Positions 1 through 8,410 are shown, counted from the stretch's first letter. The stretch is 64,000 nt of DNA from Paenibacillus cellulosilyticus (GCF_003182255.1 NZ_QGTQ01000005.1:186001-250000), one strand, 5' to 3'. Numbers and translations are program-made. The notes: generated by a model not told the origin, from the sequence alone.

Positions 1-305
1 CCGCCAACATCGCTGAAGCTCGAGGTTGTAATGTTTTTGTTGATTTCGAGGCCGTAGATTAGTGCAGCGACTTTGGCGAATTGCGCCCGATTCATTTCTT
101 CATCAACACCGAATTGACTGGTGCCGTTGCCTTCGAAAACGCCTGCGTTCAGCAGTGCATCAAACTTGGCTTTCGTAGCGGCATCCAGACCAGCCAAATC
201 AGTAAAATCGGCTGACGTTTTCGTTGCAGCATTCGTGATTGCACCTGGCAAGAGCAGGCTTGCTCCTAACGATAGAAGAAGCAATTTGGAATATTTCTTT
301 TTCAT
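1..305 (-). CDS. S-layer homology (SLH) domain protein, N-terminal part only
   Basis: This is the N-terminal ~100 residues of a secreted protein; the gene runs off the window at base 1. It opens with a lysine-rich n-region (MKKKYSK) and a leucine-rich signal peptide ending near TNAA. A segment then fits the SLH repeat pattern (FTDLAG ... LLNAGVFEGNG ... MNRAQFAKVAALIYGLE ... SFSDV). SLH modules anchor proteins to the secondary cell wall polymer. The ATG at 305 follows an AAAGGAG ribosome binding site. Full length and C-terminal function cannot be seen. Confidence 0.85.
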   Translation of the reverse strand, partial: MKKKYSKLLLLSLGASLLLPGAITNAATKTSADFTDLAGLDAATKAKFDALLNAGVFEGNGTSQFGVDEEMNRAQFAKVAALIYGLEINKNITTSSFSDVG

Positions 306-418
306 TCTAGAAACTCCTTTTCTTGTGATTTAGTAAATGTTCTGAAACATTTATCGGCAGGTTTGTCACCAAAAATTAGCATTTATGCAAAGCTTGTCGT
401 TAGGCGATACAACAAAAC

Positions 419-460
419 AGCCATCTCATGCAGTCATGCACGGGATGGCTGTATATTTTT
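419..460. terminator. Probable bidirectional intrinsic terminator
   Basis: A 9-bp stem (AGCCATCTC/GGGATGGCT) is followed by a T-run on the plus strand and by TTTTGTTG on the minus strand. It lies just past the stop of the minus-strand hydroxylase gene and probably ends that transcript before the SLH gene. Confidence 0.6.
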
Positions 461-464
461 TACG

Positions 465-1094
465 TTAAGGCGTTGTCTGCCCGCGTTTCTCCAAATCTTT
501 AACAGTGGCGCTCGTCTGTACGGATTTCTCATCCTTTAGCGTGCCGAACAGCACATCGACGAATGGGGTAGAGACACCGTACCAGTAGTTCTCGTTCTTG
601 TAATGATGGAGAAGATGCATTCGCTTATTCCAGCGCCCCAGCTTGGTTGTCGGCTGAATCGGACGGTGGGCCATGTAATGCTTCCACTCGTAGAAGAGCA
701 GCATGCACACAAGTCCCGCCCCGAAAGCTAATGCCGCACTTACCCAGCCCGTCACGAGGTAGAAAAGAACAGCGAAGAAGGCTAAGTTCGGAAGGCTGTA
801 CCAGACCGGAAGAAACAGCAGCTTTAGATCGTTCGGGTCGGTATGGTGGTCATAATGTAAGCGCTTAAGAAACTTCAAAGCAAGAGCGTTCTTTGGGGTT
901 TTCAGATGGAACAGAAATCGATGCGTCATATACTCACTGACCATAAATGAAGCCATTCCGAATAGGAATACAGCAGCGTTCAGCCATGAGGGGTCACGGT
1001 TCACAACAACAGCCGCTAGCACGATCCATACACCGGCCATAATGACGATATCGGAATGCAGAAAGAAGTTGCGATAAAGCCCTCTTTTGCTCAT
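465..1094 (-). CDS. Fatty acid hydroxylase / sterol desaturase superfamily membrane protein
   Basis: This 209-residue integral membrane protein has the histidine clusters of the diiron fatty acid hydroxylase superfamily: HRFLFH (58-63), HYDHH (80-84), HYMAH (139-143) and HLLHHY (160-165). Hydrophobic segments lie near residues 18-55 and 95-135. Members hydroxylate or desaturate lipids at the membrane using a non-heme diiron centre. The start at 1094 (MSKRG) is chosen because the in-frame ATGs at 1106/1103 sit on top of the AAGGAG site. The natural substrate is unknown; a carotenoid or fatty acid is equally possible. It appears monocistronic. Confidence 0.8.
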   Translation of the reverse strand: MSKRGLYRNFFLHSDIVIMAGVWIVLAAVVVNRDPSWLNAAVFLFGMASFMVSEYMTHRFLFHLKTPKNALALKFLKRLHYDHHTDPNDLKLLFLPVWYSLPNLAFFAVLFYLVTGWVSAALAFGAGLVCMLLFYEWKHYMAHRPIQPTTKLGRWNKRMHLLHHYKNENYWYGVSTPFVDVLFGTLKDEKSVQTSATVKDLEKRGQTTP

Positions 1095-1258
1095 AGCGGT
1101 CATCATCTCCTTCGCCTATGCCTACACTCCCGAGTGTATAGGAGGGAAGCGCGGTCCACAATAGGCTCGGTCCGGCTGTGGAGACGATTGAAGGCCATTC
1201 TTTTTCGAGAGGAAGCCTCTTCTATAGGGGAATTTACAAATCATTCTCAAAAAATAAG

Positions 1259-1308
1259 TTGACAAACCGGTGTGCTTGGTTTACGATTGCAACTGATAAT
1301 CATTATCA
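1259..1308 (+). promoter_or_regulatory. Sigma-A type promoter with a perfect Fur box
   Basis: TTGACA (1259-1264), a 17-bp spacer and TACGAT (1282-1287) form a promoter. The perfect palindrome TGATAATCATTATCA (1294-1308) matches the Bacillus 7-1-7 Fur consensus and covers the expected transcription start. Fur-Fe(II) bound here would block initiation, so the downstream siderophore operon should be induced by iron starvation. Confidence 0.9.
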
Positions 1309-1392
1309 TCACATGGTTATCCCATAATTTGACCGAAGTAAGCTCTTAATCAGTCATCTATTCATTATTCAAAATAAAGGGGAAATATTCGT

Positions 1393-2301
1393 ATGTTTAA
1401 ACGTAGCAAACTGCTTTTGCCGCTTATCCTCGTATTTGTACTCGTGCTCAGCGCTTGTGGAAAATCCAATGACGAGGCAGGCAGCGCCGAAACCATCACG
1501 TATCAATCTGAATCAGGCCCAGTCGAAGTACCAGCTAACCCGCAGCGTGTCGTTGTATTGACCTCTTATGTTGGTTCTGTCATTCAGCTCGGCGTTAATA
1601 TGGTTGGGGTGGACTCATGGTCCAAGTCGAATCCGCGTTTCGAAGAGCAGCTGAAGGATGTTGCTGAAGTTTCCGATGATAATCTAGAGAAAATTATCGA
1701 GCTGAAGCCGGACCTCATCATCGGTTCGGACAGCACGAAGAACCTCGATAAGTTGAAAGAGATCGCACCAACGGTTGCATATACGTACAACAAAGTTGAC
1801 TATTTGACGCAGTTCGTTGAGATCGGCAAACTGCTGAATAAAGAGAAGGAAGCACAAGCTTGGGTGGACGACTTCAAGGAGCGCGCATCGAAGGCTGGTG
1901 AAGAGATTAAAGCGAAGATCGGTGCGGACTCGACGGTCTCGGTTATCGAGAACTATGACAAGAGCCTGTATGTATTCGGTGACGCATGGGGCCGTGGTAC
2001 GGAAATTCTGTATCAGGCTATGGGGCTCGCAATGCCGCAGAAAGTAAAAGAAATGACGGAGAAGGATGGCTGGTACGAGCTGTCTGCGGAAGTGGTTCCG
2101 GATTATATGGGCGACTACGTGATCTTCAGCAAAGACGCAAACGGCGATTCCTCGTTCCAACAAACGGATACGTACAAGAATACGCCGGCAGCAAGTAACA
2201 ATCATGTACTTGAAGTGGATGCGCAAGGATTCTACTTCAACGATGCATCGACGCTTGATTATCAGCTGGAGCTATTCACGAAATTCTTTCTTGGCCAATA
2301 G
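1393..2301 (+). CDS. Iron-siderophore ABC transporter substrate-binding lipoprotein
   Basis: This 302-residue lipoprotein has a hydrophobic signal peptide and lipobox LSAC with Cys22, followed by a FepB/FhuD/BtuF-type periplasmic-binding fold (VPANPQRVVVL near 46-56, then IIELKPDLIIG). It would be tethered outside the membrane and hand ferric siderophore to the two permeases encoded next. It is the first gene behind the Fur box, with the ATG after a purine-rich AAAGGGGAAA region. The specific siderophore cannot be told from sequence alone. Its relatives include the YfiY/FeuA class of hydroxamate or catecholate binders. Confidence 0.9.
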   Translation: MFKRSKLLLPLILVFVLVLSACGKSNDEAGSAETITYQSESGPVEVPANPQRVVVLTSYVGSVIQLGVNMVGVDSWSKSNPRFEEQLKDVAEVSDDNLEKIIELKPDLIIGSDSTKNLDKLKEIAPTVAYTYNKVDYLTQFVEIGKLLNKEKEAQAWVDDFKERASKAGEEIKAKIGADSTVSVIENYDKSLYVFGDAWGRGTEILYQAMGLAMPQKVKEMTEKDGWYELSAEVVPDYMGDYVIFSKDANGDSSFQQTDTYKNTPAASNNHVLEVDAQGFYFNDASTLDYQLELFTKFFLGQ

Positions 2302-2376
2302 TTAAGGACTGTTACGAAGAGGACTCGTCTATTGACGTGTTCCTCTTTCTATTCTACTAGGGAATGAAGAGAGCCA

Positions 2377-3387
2377 ATGACTATGAATCGTACACGTACT
2401 AAATATATGAGTGTCAAAATCATTGCAGGACTCCTCGTGCTAATCGTTATGTTCGCGATTTCGCTGCTCCTTGGGGCGGCAGATATTAGCGCCAGGGACG
2501 TCTGGCTATCGCTGACCTCGCATGTAACCAATGCCGATATTACGAAGCTCCGCGAGCTTCGCATTCCACGCGAGGTTGCTGCGATGCTCGTCGGTTCAGC
2601 TCTGGGAGTATCCGGTGCCATCATGCAAGGCCTGACACGCAACCCGCTCGCTGACCCAGGTTTGCTTGGCCTGACGGCTGGTGCGAACGCTGCGCTTGCT
2701 TTTTCAGTCGCGCTGCTGCCAAGTGTCAATTTCTACGGCATTATGATTGCATGCTTCATCGGCGCCGGTCTAGGTACGCTCATGGTACTCGGCGTTAGCG
2801 CTTTGAAGAAGGGGGCGTTGTCGCCACTGCGACTGCTGCTTGCGGGCTCGGCTGTGTCAGCGTTTCTGTATGCTTTTGCCGATGGGATCGGTCTGCTGTT
2901 CAAAGTATCTAAAAATGTTACGATGTGGACTGCCGGCGGTTTGAGCGGTACATCATGGGGCCAGATTCAGATCATCGCTCCGTGTATTATTATCGGGATT
3001 ATCGTTGCGCTCTTCTTTTCACGTCAGCTGACGATTTTGAGCTTGAACGAAGAAGCGGCAATCGGTCTTGGTCTGCGGATGAAGTATGTGAAGATTACGC
3101 TTCACATTGTCATCACGCTGCTCGCGGGTGCTGCTGTTGCGCTGGTAGGCAACATGGCGTTCATCGGCCTTATGATTCCGCACATCGTACGCGCGATGTT
3201 CGGCATTGATTATCGGGTTATTATTCCGATGTCGGCGATTTGGGGAGCGATCTTCATGCTGCTGGCGGATACGCTCGGGCGTACCATTAATGCGCCATAC
3301 GAGACGCCAGTCGTCGCCATTATTGCGGTGTTAGGATTGCCGTTCTTCCTGTTCATCGTTCGCAAAGGAGCCAAGTCCCTATCATGA
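2377..3387 (+). CDS. Iron-siderophore ABC transporter permease (FecCD family)
   Basis: This is a 336-residue FecCD-type permease with about nine or ten hydrophobic segments. It has the family motifs RIPREVAAMLVGSALGVSGAIMQ (read in parts) near residues 60-85, ITRNPLADPG-like LTRNPLADPGLLG near 87-99, and GNMAFIGLMIPHIVR near 255-270, the coupling region. It forms one half of the transmembrane pore for ferric siderophore import. It lies 75 bp after the binding protein and overlaps the next permease by 4 bp (ATGA), which implies translational coupling. Confidence 0.9.
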   Translation: MTMNRTRTKYMSVKIIAGLLVLIVMFAISLLLGAADISARDVWLSLTSHVTNADITKLRELRIPREVAAMLVGSALGVSGAIMQGLTRNPLADPGLLGLTAGANAALAFSVALLPSVNFYGIMIACFIGAGLGTLMVLGVSALKKGALSPLRLLLAGSAVSAFLYAFADGIGLLFKVSKNVTMWTAGGLSGTSWGQIQIIAPCIIIGIIVALFFSRQLTILSLNEEAAIGLGLRMKYVKITLHIVITLLAGAAVALVGNMAFIGLMIPHIVRAMFGIDYRVIIPMSAIWGAIFMLLADTLGRTINAPYETPVVAIIAVLGLPFFLFIVRKGAKSLS

Positions 3388-4388
3388 TGGTACCAGCTGT
3401 TCGCAAACAACGAATTGTCGTCGCCTCGCTGCTGGCGCTTATTATAGCTACGATCGTCATTAGCATGGGCCTAGGCGCAGCCTCGCTGTCGTTCGATCGG
3501 CTCATTCCAACATTGTTCGGACAAGGCACATTCAAGGAGGAATTCGTTCTCTTCTCGCTCCGGCTGCCTCGTATATTCGTTACACTGTTGTCCGGTATGG
3601 CGCTGGCGCTGTCCGGTACGATTCTGCAAAGCATTACACGCAACGATCTGGCCGATCCGGGCATTATCGGGATTAACTCTGGCGCAGGCATTGCGATTTC
3701 GGTCTTTTTCTTGTACTTCCCGATTGAACCCGGTTCGTTCGTCTATATGCTGCCGCTCGTGGCCTTCCTTGGTGCGCTTCTAACGGCGGGGCTAATCTAC
3801 GCATTCTCGTATAACAAAAACGAGGGTCTAAATCCAATCAGGCTTGTTCTTGTTGGTGTCGGCTTCTCTCTTGCATTGTCCGGCGCAATGATCGTCATTA
3901 TTCAGTCGGCAGAACCGGTAAAGGTCGATTTTATTGCAAAATGGCTCGCCGGCAACATCTGGGGAACGGATTGGCCGTTCATCTGGGCGATCATTCCGTG
4001 GCTGGTGGTGCTTATACCGTACACGCTCTATCGGGCGAGCGCTTTGAACCTGCTGGCGCTTAACGAGGGCAGCGCGATTGGTTCCGGCGTTGCGGTTGGC
4101 CGCGAACGCGGCATTATGCTCGTCGTGGCTGTCGCACTAGCTGCAGCTGCTGTTTCCATCACGGGAGGCATCGCGTTCATCGGCCTGATGGCTCCGCATA
4201 TCGCCAAAGCGGTCGTCGGTGCGCGTCACCAGCTGCACATTCCGGTTGCCATCCTGATGGGCGGCTGGCTGCTGCTGTTCGCCGATACGATCGGACGCAA
4301 CATCCTCGACCCAAGCGGCCTTCCGGCCGGCATTATGGTCTCCTTTATCGGCGCACCGTACTTCTTGTACCTGCTGTTGAAGAAGTAA
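3384..4388 (+). CDS. Iron-siderophore ABC transporter permease (FecCD family), second subunit
   Basis: This 334-residue FecCD permease pairs with the preceding gene. Visible motifs are RLPRIFVTLLSGMALALSG near 56-75, SITRNDLADPGIIGINSG near 80-98, and GGIAFIGLMAPHIAKAVVG near 256-275. The start ATG overlaps the previous stop. No FecE/YusV-type ATPase gene follows: the next feature is a terminator and repeats. The transporter must therefore borrow an ATPase encoded elsewhere, as is known for several Bacillus siderophore systems that share YusV. The operon is ended by the hairpin at 4407-4460. Confidence 0.9.
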   Translation: MMVPAVRKQRIVVASLLALIIATIVISMGLGAASLSFDRLIPTLFGQGTFKEEFVLFSLRLPRIFVTLLSGMALALSGTILQSITRNDLADPGIIGINSGAGIAISVFFLYFPIEPGSFVYMLPLVAFLGALLTAGLIYAFSYNKNEGLNPIRLVLVGVGFSLALSGAMIVIIQSAEPVKVDFIAKWLAGNIWGTDWPFIWAIIPWLVVLIPYTLYRASALNLLALNEGSAIGSGVAVGRERGIMLVVAVALAAAAVSITGGIAFIGLMAPHIAKAVVGARHQLHIPVAILMGGWLLLFADTIGRNILDPSGLPAGIMVSFIGAPYFLYLLLKK

Positions 4389-4406
4389 CACGGAGTGAAG
4401 TGAAAG

Positions 4407-4460
4407 CATCACGATCCCTAATACCGCCGAGGGCGGTGGGTGGGGGCGTGATGTTTTTTT
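4407..4460 (+). terminator. Intrinsic terminator of the siderophore operon
   Basis: The outer stem CATCACG/CGTGATG and an inner stem ACCGCC/GGCGGT are followed directly by seven T residues. Confidence 0.85.
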
Positions 4461-4473
4461 GTGTGAGACAGGT

Positions 4474-5173
4474 GAGATAGGAGCGAGAGAACGCCTCTAA
4501 AGCGAGACGAGACGTGGTGCTGGACGGCTGGGATAGAGGCGAAGAAACGCCTCTAGAGTGAGACGTGGTGCTGGACAGGTGGGAGAGAGGCGAAGAAACG
4601 CCTCTAAAGTGAGGTGTGGCGTCGGACAGATGGGAGAGAGGCGAAGAAACGCCTCTAAGTGCCTGGCCTTGGAGTAACTGATGGGATAGGGGCGAAAAAA
4701 ACGCCTCAAAAGTGAGGTGCGGTGCTGGACGGCTGAGATAGGAGTGAAGAAACGCCTCAAAAGTGAGGTGTGGCGTCGGACAGATGGGAGAGAGGCGAAG
4801 AAACGCCTCTAAGTGCCTAGCCTTGGAGTAGCTGATGGGATAGGGGTGGAAAACCACCTCAAAAGTGAGGTGCGGTGCTGGACGGATGGGATAGGAGTGA
4901 AGAAACGCCTCAAAAGTGAGGTGTGGCGTCGGACAGATGGGAGAGAGGCGAAGAAACGCCTCTAAGTGCCTAGCCTTGGAGTAACTGATGGGATAGGGGT
5001 GGAAAACCACCTCAAAAGTGAGGTGCGGTGCTGGACGGCTGAGATAGGAGTGAAGAAACGCCTCAAAAGTGAGGTGTGGCGTCGGACAGATGGGAGAGAG
5101 GCGAAGAAACGCCTCTAAGTGCCTGGCCTTGGAGTAACTGATGGGATAGGGGTGGAAAACCACCTCTAAGGCG
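4474..5173. repeat. Family A tandem hairpin array, about 14 units of 51 bp
   Basis: About fourteen imperfect units of 51 bp run head to tail. Each has a box like GATAG/GAGAG, a small hairpin (for example AGAGGCG-AAGAAA-CGCCTCT), then TAA and a ~25-bp spacer. Units 5-7, 8-10 and 11-13 form a higher-order repeat of three units: GATAGGGG starts at 4685, 4839, 4992 and 5145, a period of 153-154. In units 8, 11 and 14 the stem becomes GGGGTGG/CCACCTC, so a base change on one side is matched on the other. Because 51 is divisible by three, a long open frame exists on the minus strand; its 17-residue periodic translation looks like an artefact. The function is unknown. Confidence 0.9.
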
Positions 5174-5190
5174 AGGCGCAGGGCGAGCGA

Positions 5191-5480
5191 GATCGAACAG
5201 AAAAAAGTATCCTAATCGCTTCAGTCGTGCGAAACCACCATCATAGTGTACAAAAAAGTATGCTATGCCCCACGTTTAAGCAGAGCCACGCCGTTGTGCA
5301 CATAAAAGTATCTTAACCGTCCCCGCTGTAGTGAAGCACCCACATAGTGTACAAAAAAGTATGCTATGCCCCACGTTTAAGCAGAACCACGCCGTTAGTG
5401 CACATAAAAGTATCTTAACCGTCCCCGCTGTAGTGAAGCACCCACATAGCGTACAAAAATGTACGCTAACTACCCCAGCA
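5191..5480. repeat. Family B tandem hairpin array, first locus
   Basis: About six units continue straight on from array A with the same ~51-bp period but a different core: (A)TAGTGTAC-AAAAAA-GTATGCTA and related forms. Near-identical cores begin at about 5243, 5344 and 5446, with a divergent unit (GTGCACATAAAAGTATCTTAACC) between them, giving a ~102-bp two-unit period. The last unit is a perfect hairpin, AGCGTAC-aaaaat-GTACGCT. No gene is evident in either strand. Confidence 0.85.
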
Positions 5481-5985
5481 GCGCTAAAGCGTCCGGATAC
5501 CGATACATCCCCTTTAACCTCTAGCACGCCCCCTTTTTCTCAACCCAACTCGGCCCAGCCCCTTCCTCCGAAATCACTACTAGTACTCCCCGTCCCATTT
5601 AACACGTTGCTTCCCTTCCTCAGTTTGTCCTTGTCGCCCTCCCGCCCGATGCTGTACAGTAAATATGTGAAAACGCATTTCGAGGAATCTTCGAAAATAA
5701 GCGACCCTGCTTAGAGCTAGTTCCTTCTAAACATAAGAATTTGTTCTTTCTCACTACAATTGCTTCCCCTTATCCCCAATGAAAGCCTACTCCACTTTAC
5801 AAATGAATCTAATGCTTATCAACGACTAACCAGCGCATCTCAGCTCAGTACTTCATTAAAGCGTTTCACCCCTATGACGAACACGTTCTGTCATCAAAAA
5901 TTAATATTCGCATCCCAGCGGCGGACGTTCTATTCGGCTAGGTTTGAAATAGATAGAAGTTATCAAGTCGGATTCATTCCAGTGC
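5481..5985. other. Intergenic, pyrimidine-rich then AT-rich, no gene seen
   Basis: The stretch around 5515-5650 is very C/T-rich and G-poor on the plus strand; the part nearer the protease gene is more balanced. The open frame reaching upstream of the protease start has no ribosome binding site and an atypical composition, so I read this region as noncoding leader or spacer. Confidence 0.5.
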
Positions 5986-6002
5986 AAAGGGGCATGGCCG
6001 CT

Positions 6003-7820
6003 ATGAGGAACTATCAATGGATTAAGTGGCGCAGGTTTCTGATCAGTCTCGCAGTAATAGTTGTCCTACTCATCTTCATGTGGGCGGGCGCTCCAACGAC
6101 TTGGATGGTCGGTTTAAGCCTGCTCGGCATCGTCGTAAATCTGCTCTATGCGATGGCGTTCATGATCATTCAATTCGTTGCGCTCTTCTGGTTCCTCGCA
6201 CGGGGTCGAACGTATTGGGTATTGCCCGGGGAGACGGGCGCTACATGGGATGATTATCGAGGCAACCCCGAGATTGTAGAAAATGCGAAGCGCATCGTTA
6301 CCCTTCTTCGGGGCGTGAAGAGCTTCAAAGCGATGGGCGGCGAAGCGATCCGCGGTCTGCTGCTGTGCGGACCGCCGGGCACAGGTAAGTCTTATCTCGC
6401 TCAAGTTATTGCGAACGAAGCACAAGTGCCTTTCGCGTACGCTTCGGCACCAAGCTTTCAGAACATGTTCTTCGGCGTCGGCAACTTGAAGGTCATGCGC
6501 ATTTACAAGAAGGCCCGCAAGCTAGCCCGCATCTATGGCGCCTGCATTATCTTCATCGATGAGGTCGATGCGATCGGCATGAAACGCCAAGGCAGCGGCG
6601 GCGGCGGTGGTGCAATGGGGATGTTCGGGATGGGCGGAGGCTCCGGCCTGCTCAACGAGCTGTTGCTCCAGATGGACCCGCCGAATCTCGACAGCTCCAA
6701 GATCGCGAAGCTGCTGCGCCAGCTCGGCCTGCGCCGTAAGAAAGCGGAACGCCCTCCGGTGCTGACGATTGCAGCAACGAACCTGCCAGATGTACTCGAC
6801 GAAGCGCTGCTGCGTCCAGGTCGGTTCGACCGCAAGCTGTGGGTGGACTCACCTGACTATGACGGCCGGGTGGATGTGTTCAACTATTACTTGAAGAAGG
6901 TGAAGACGGACCCGTCCTTCACGCCTGAGAAGGCCGCGCTCGACACGGTTCACTACAGCCCGGCGCAGATCAAACATATTGTCAACGAGACGGTCGTCAT
7001 TGCGCATCAGCGTGGTGCGCAGCTCGCGAGTTATGAAGACTTCCGCGCCGCGATGGAGACGTACGAATGGGGTCTGAAGCAGCCGCTTCGCTCCATGAGT
7101 GCAGACGAGAAGCGGAACGTGGCGTACCACGAGGCTGGCCACGCGGTAGCGCAATATTTGCTGAAGCCGCATGATCGGGTATGGAAGGTAACGATCGTCC
7201 GTCGCGGCGGCGCACTCGGCCTGGCGGCTACGAAGCCGATGACGGAACGGTACAACCGGAGCGACAGCGAGATTCTCGCAGAGATTCAAGTGTGTCTGGC
7301 GGCACGTGCGGTCGAGGAAGAGTTTCTTGGCAAGAAGCTGAACGGCGTCACCTCCGACCTGCAGCAGGCAACACAGCTGGCCGGCGCCTACCTCGGTACC
7401 GTCGGCATGGGGGATGAGTTGTTCAGTTGGCTGGCGGTTGGCGGCCGGGTGGAGGGCTTCCGGGCACTTCGTCCGAAGATCAACGAGCTGCTGAAGGATC
7501 AGATGAATCAGGTGAAGGAGCTCGTGAATAAGCACGCCGATTTCGTGCATGTCATCGCCTCTGAGCTGCTTCGGCAGGAGGATCTGACAGGTGAAGAGAT
7601 CGAGGAAATTTACGTTCGGCTTTATGGCCAGCTGCGTCCAGAGCCGCCAACGGTTCGGCACCTTGTGAAGTTCGATAAGCTGCCGGACCGGGAGTCGGCA
7701 GCGGAGCTGGAGGAAGCAAGTGAGCGGAAGCCGGAAGCAGAGGAAGGGCAGTCAGACGGTGGGTCTGAAGAGCCTGGCGATGGTGGACCGGAGTCCTTTG
7801 AATCTTATTATTTGAAATAA
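6003..7820 (+). CDS. FtsH-like membrane AAA+ zinc metalloprotease, short form
   Basis: This is a 605-residue ATP-dependent protease of the FtsH type. Two hydrophobic stretches lie at about 12-28 and 33-65, separated by only a few residues, so the usual extracytoplasmic FtsH domain is missing. The AAA domain has Walker A GPPGTGKS (123-130), Walker B IIFIDEVDAIG (182-192) and an SRH with RPGRFDRK (271-278). A Gly/Met-rich insert (~197-214) and a further ~25-residue insert precede the SRH. The peptidase domain has HEAGH (376-380) and a third ligand, Asp452, in SDLQQAT. The tail is acidic. The start at 6003 is 10 nt from AAAGGGG; the ATG at 5994 is too close to it and upstream starts lack a site. 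It is probably a second FtsH paralogue for membrane protein quality control. Confidence 0.85.
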   Translation: MRNYQWIKWRRFLISLAVIVVLLIFMWAGAPTTWMVGLSLLGIVVNLLYAMAFMIIQFVALFWFLARGRTYWVLPGETGATWDDYRGNPEIVENAKRIVTLLRGVKSFKAMGGEAIRGLLLCGPPGTGKSYLAQVIANEAQVPFAYASAPSFQNMFFGVGNLKVMRIYKKARKLARIYGACIIFIDEVDAIGMKRQGSGGGGGAMGMFGMGGGSGLLNELLLQMDPPNLDSSKIAKLLRQLGLRRKKAERPPVLTIAATNLPDVLDEALLRPGRFDRKLWVDSPDYDGRVDVFNYYLKKVKTDPSFTPEKAALDTVHYSPAQIKHIVNETVVIAHQRGAQLASYEDFRAAMETYEWGLKQPLRSMSADEKRNVAYHEAGHAVAQYLLKPHDRVWKVTIVRRGGALGLAATKPMTERYNRSDSEILAEIQVCLAARAVEEEFLGKKLNGVTSDLQQATQLAGAYLGTVGMGDELFSWLAVGGRVEGFRALRPKINELLKDQMNQVKELVNKHADFVHVIASELLRQEDLTGEEIEEIYVRLYGQLRPEPPTVRHLVKFDKLPDRESAAELEEASERKPEAEEGQSDGGSEEPGDGGPESFESYYLK

Positions 7821-7826
7821 CGAAGA

Positions 7827-7869
7827 AGGGCTGAGACAGACTGTCGAATGACAGCGGCTGCTCAGCCCT
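7827..7869. terminator. Intrinsic terminator between convergent genes
   Basis: The perfect 9-bp stem AGGGCTGAG/CTCAGCCCT lies between the converging protease and AhpD-like genes, with an inner hairpin (ctgtcg-aatg-acag). It may serve both strands. Confidence 0.7.
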
Positions 7870-7896
7870 ACTATTTTCAAACAAACACGTTGGTTA

Positions 7897-8352
7897 TTAC
7901 ACCTGCACCTGCGCCTGCGCCGGTACCATTCTGGTCGAGATCGCAATCCGGTTCCAGCTGTTGATCGTGTTGATCGCCATAATGATCGTCAGGAACTCAT
8001 TCTCAGAGAAGTACTCGCGTGCGTTGCTATAGACGTCATCCGGAACACCGGCTTTGGAAATTAATGTTACGGCTTCCGTGAGCTCAAGTGCAGCCCTCTC
8101 TCTGGCGCTGTAGAATGGTACTTCGCGCCATACGCTGATCAGGTCGATGCGCTGGTTCGTCTCACCCATGCTGCGCAGCTTCGTCGTATGCATGTCGAGG
8201 CAGAAGGCACAGCCGTTGATTTGCGATGCACGGATCTTAATGAACTCATACAGGGTGTGATCGAGACCGGAGGAGGCGATGAAGCCCTCCAGCTTCAGCA
8301 TCGTGTTATATATTTCCGGGCTTACCTCTTGGTGATTGATTCGAGTATTCAT
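7897..8352 (-). CDS. Carboxymuconolactone decarboxylase / AhpD-like alkylhydroperoxidase family protein
   Basis: This 151-residue all-alpha protein carries the redox motif CAFCLDMH (Cys48, Cys51, His55) of AhpD-like peroxidases. Such small proteins reduce peroxides or act as redox partners. The ATG at 8352 follows GGAGGG. The gene stands next to an ECF41-type sigma factor, and ECF41 factors are known to be coupled to carboxymuconolactone decarboxylases, oxidoreductases or epimerases (COE genes). The promoter upstream (8411-8438) fits the ECF41 consensus, so this is the likely dedicated target of that sigma factor. Confidence 0.88.
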   Translation of the reverse strand: MNTRINHQEVSPEIYNTMLKLEGFIASSGLDHTLYEFIKIRASQINGCAFCLDMHTTKLRSMGETNQRIDLISVWREVPFYSARERAALELTEAVTLISKAGVPDDVYSNAREYFSENEFLTIIMAINTINSWNRIAISTRMVPAQAQVQV

Positions 8353-8410
8353 ATTTGTTTCCCTCCACGATTTTGTTTTGTATTCGTCTGCGGCCGGCTG
8401 ACATTAGTTA

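Noticed and set aside
4345-5163. A 272-residue minus-strand open frame with 17-residue repeats
   Set aside because: It is the translation of 51-bp DNA repeats, which stay open because 51 is divisible by three. It lacks a ribosome site and a protein-like composition, and the hairpin structure explains the DNA better.
4474-5480. CRISPR array
   Set aside because: The repeats are not identical, the spacers are themselves repeated rather than unique, and no cas gene is present.
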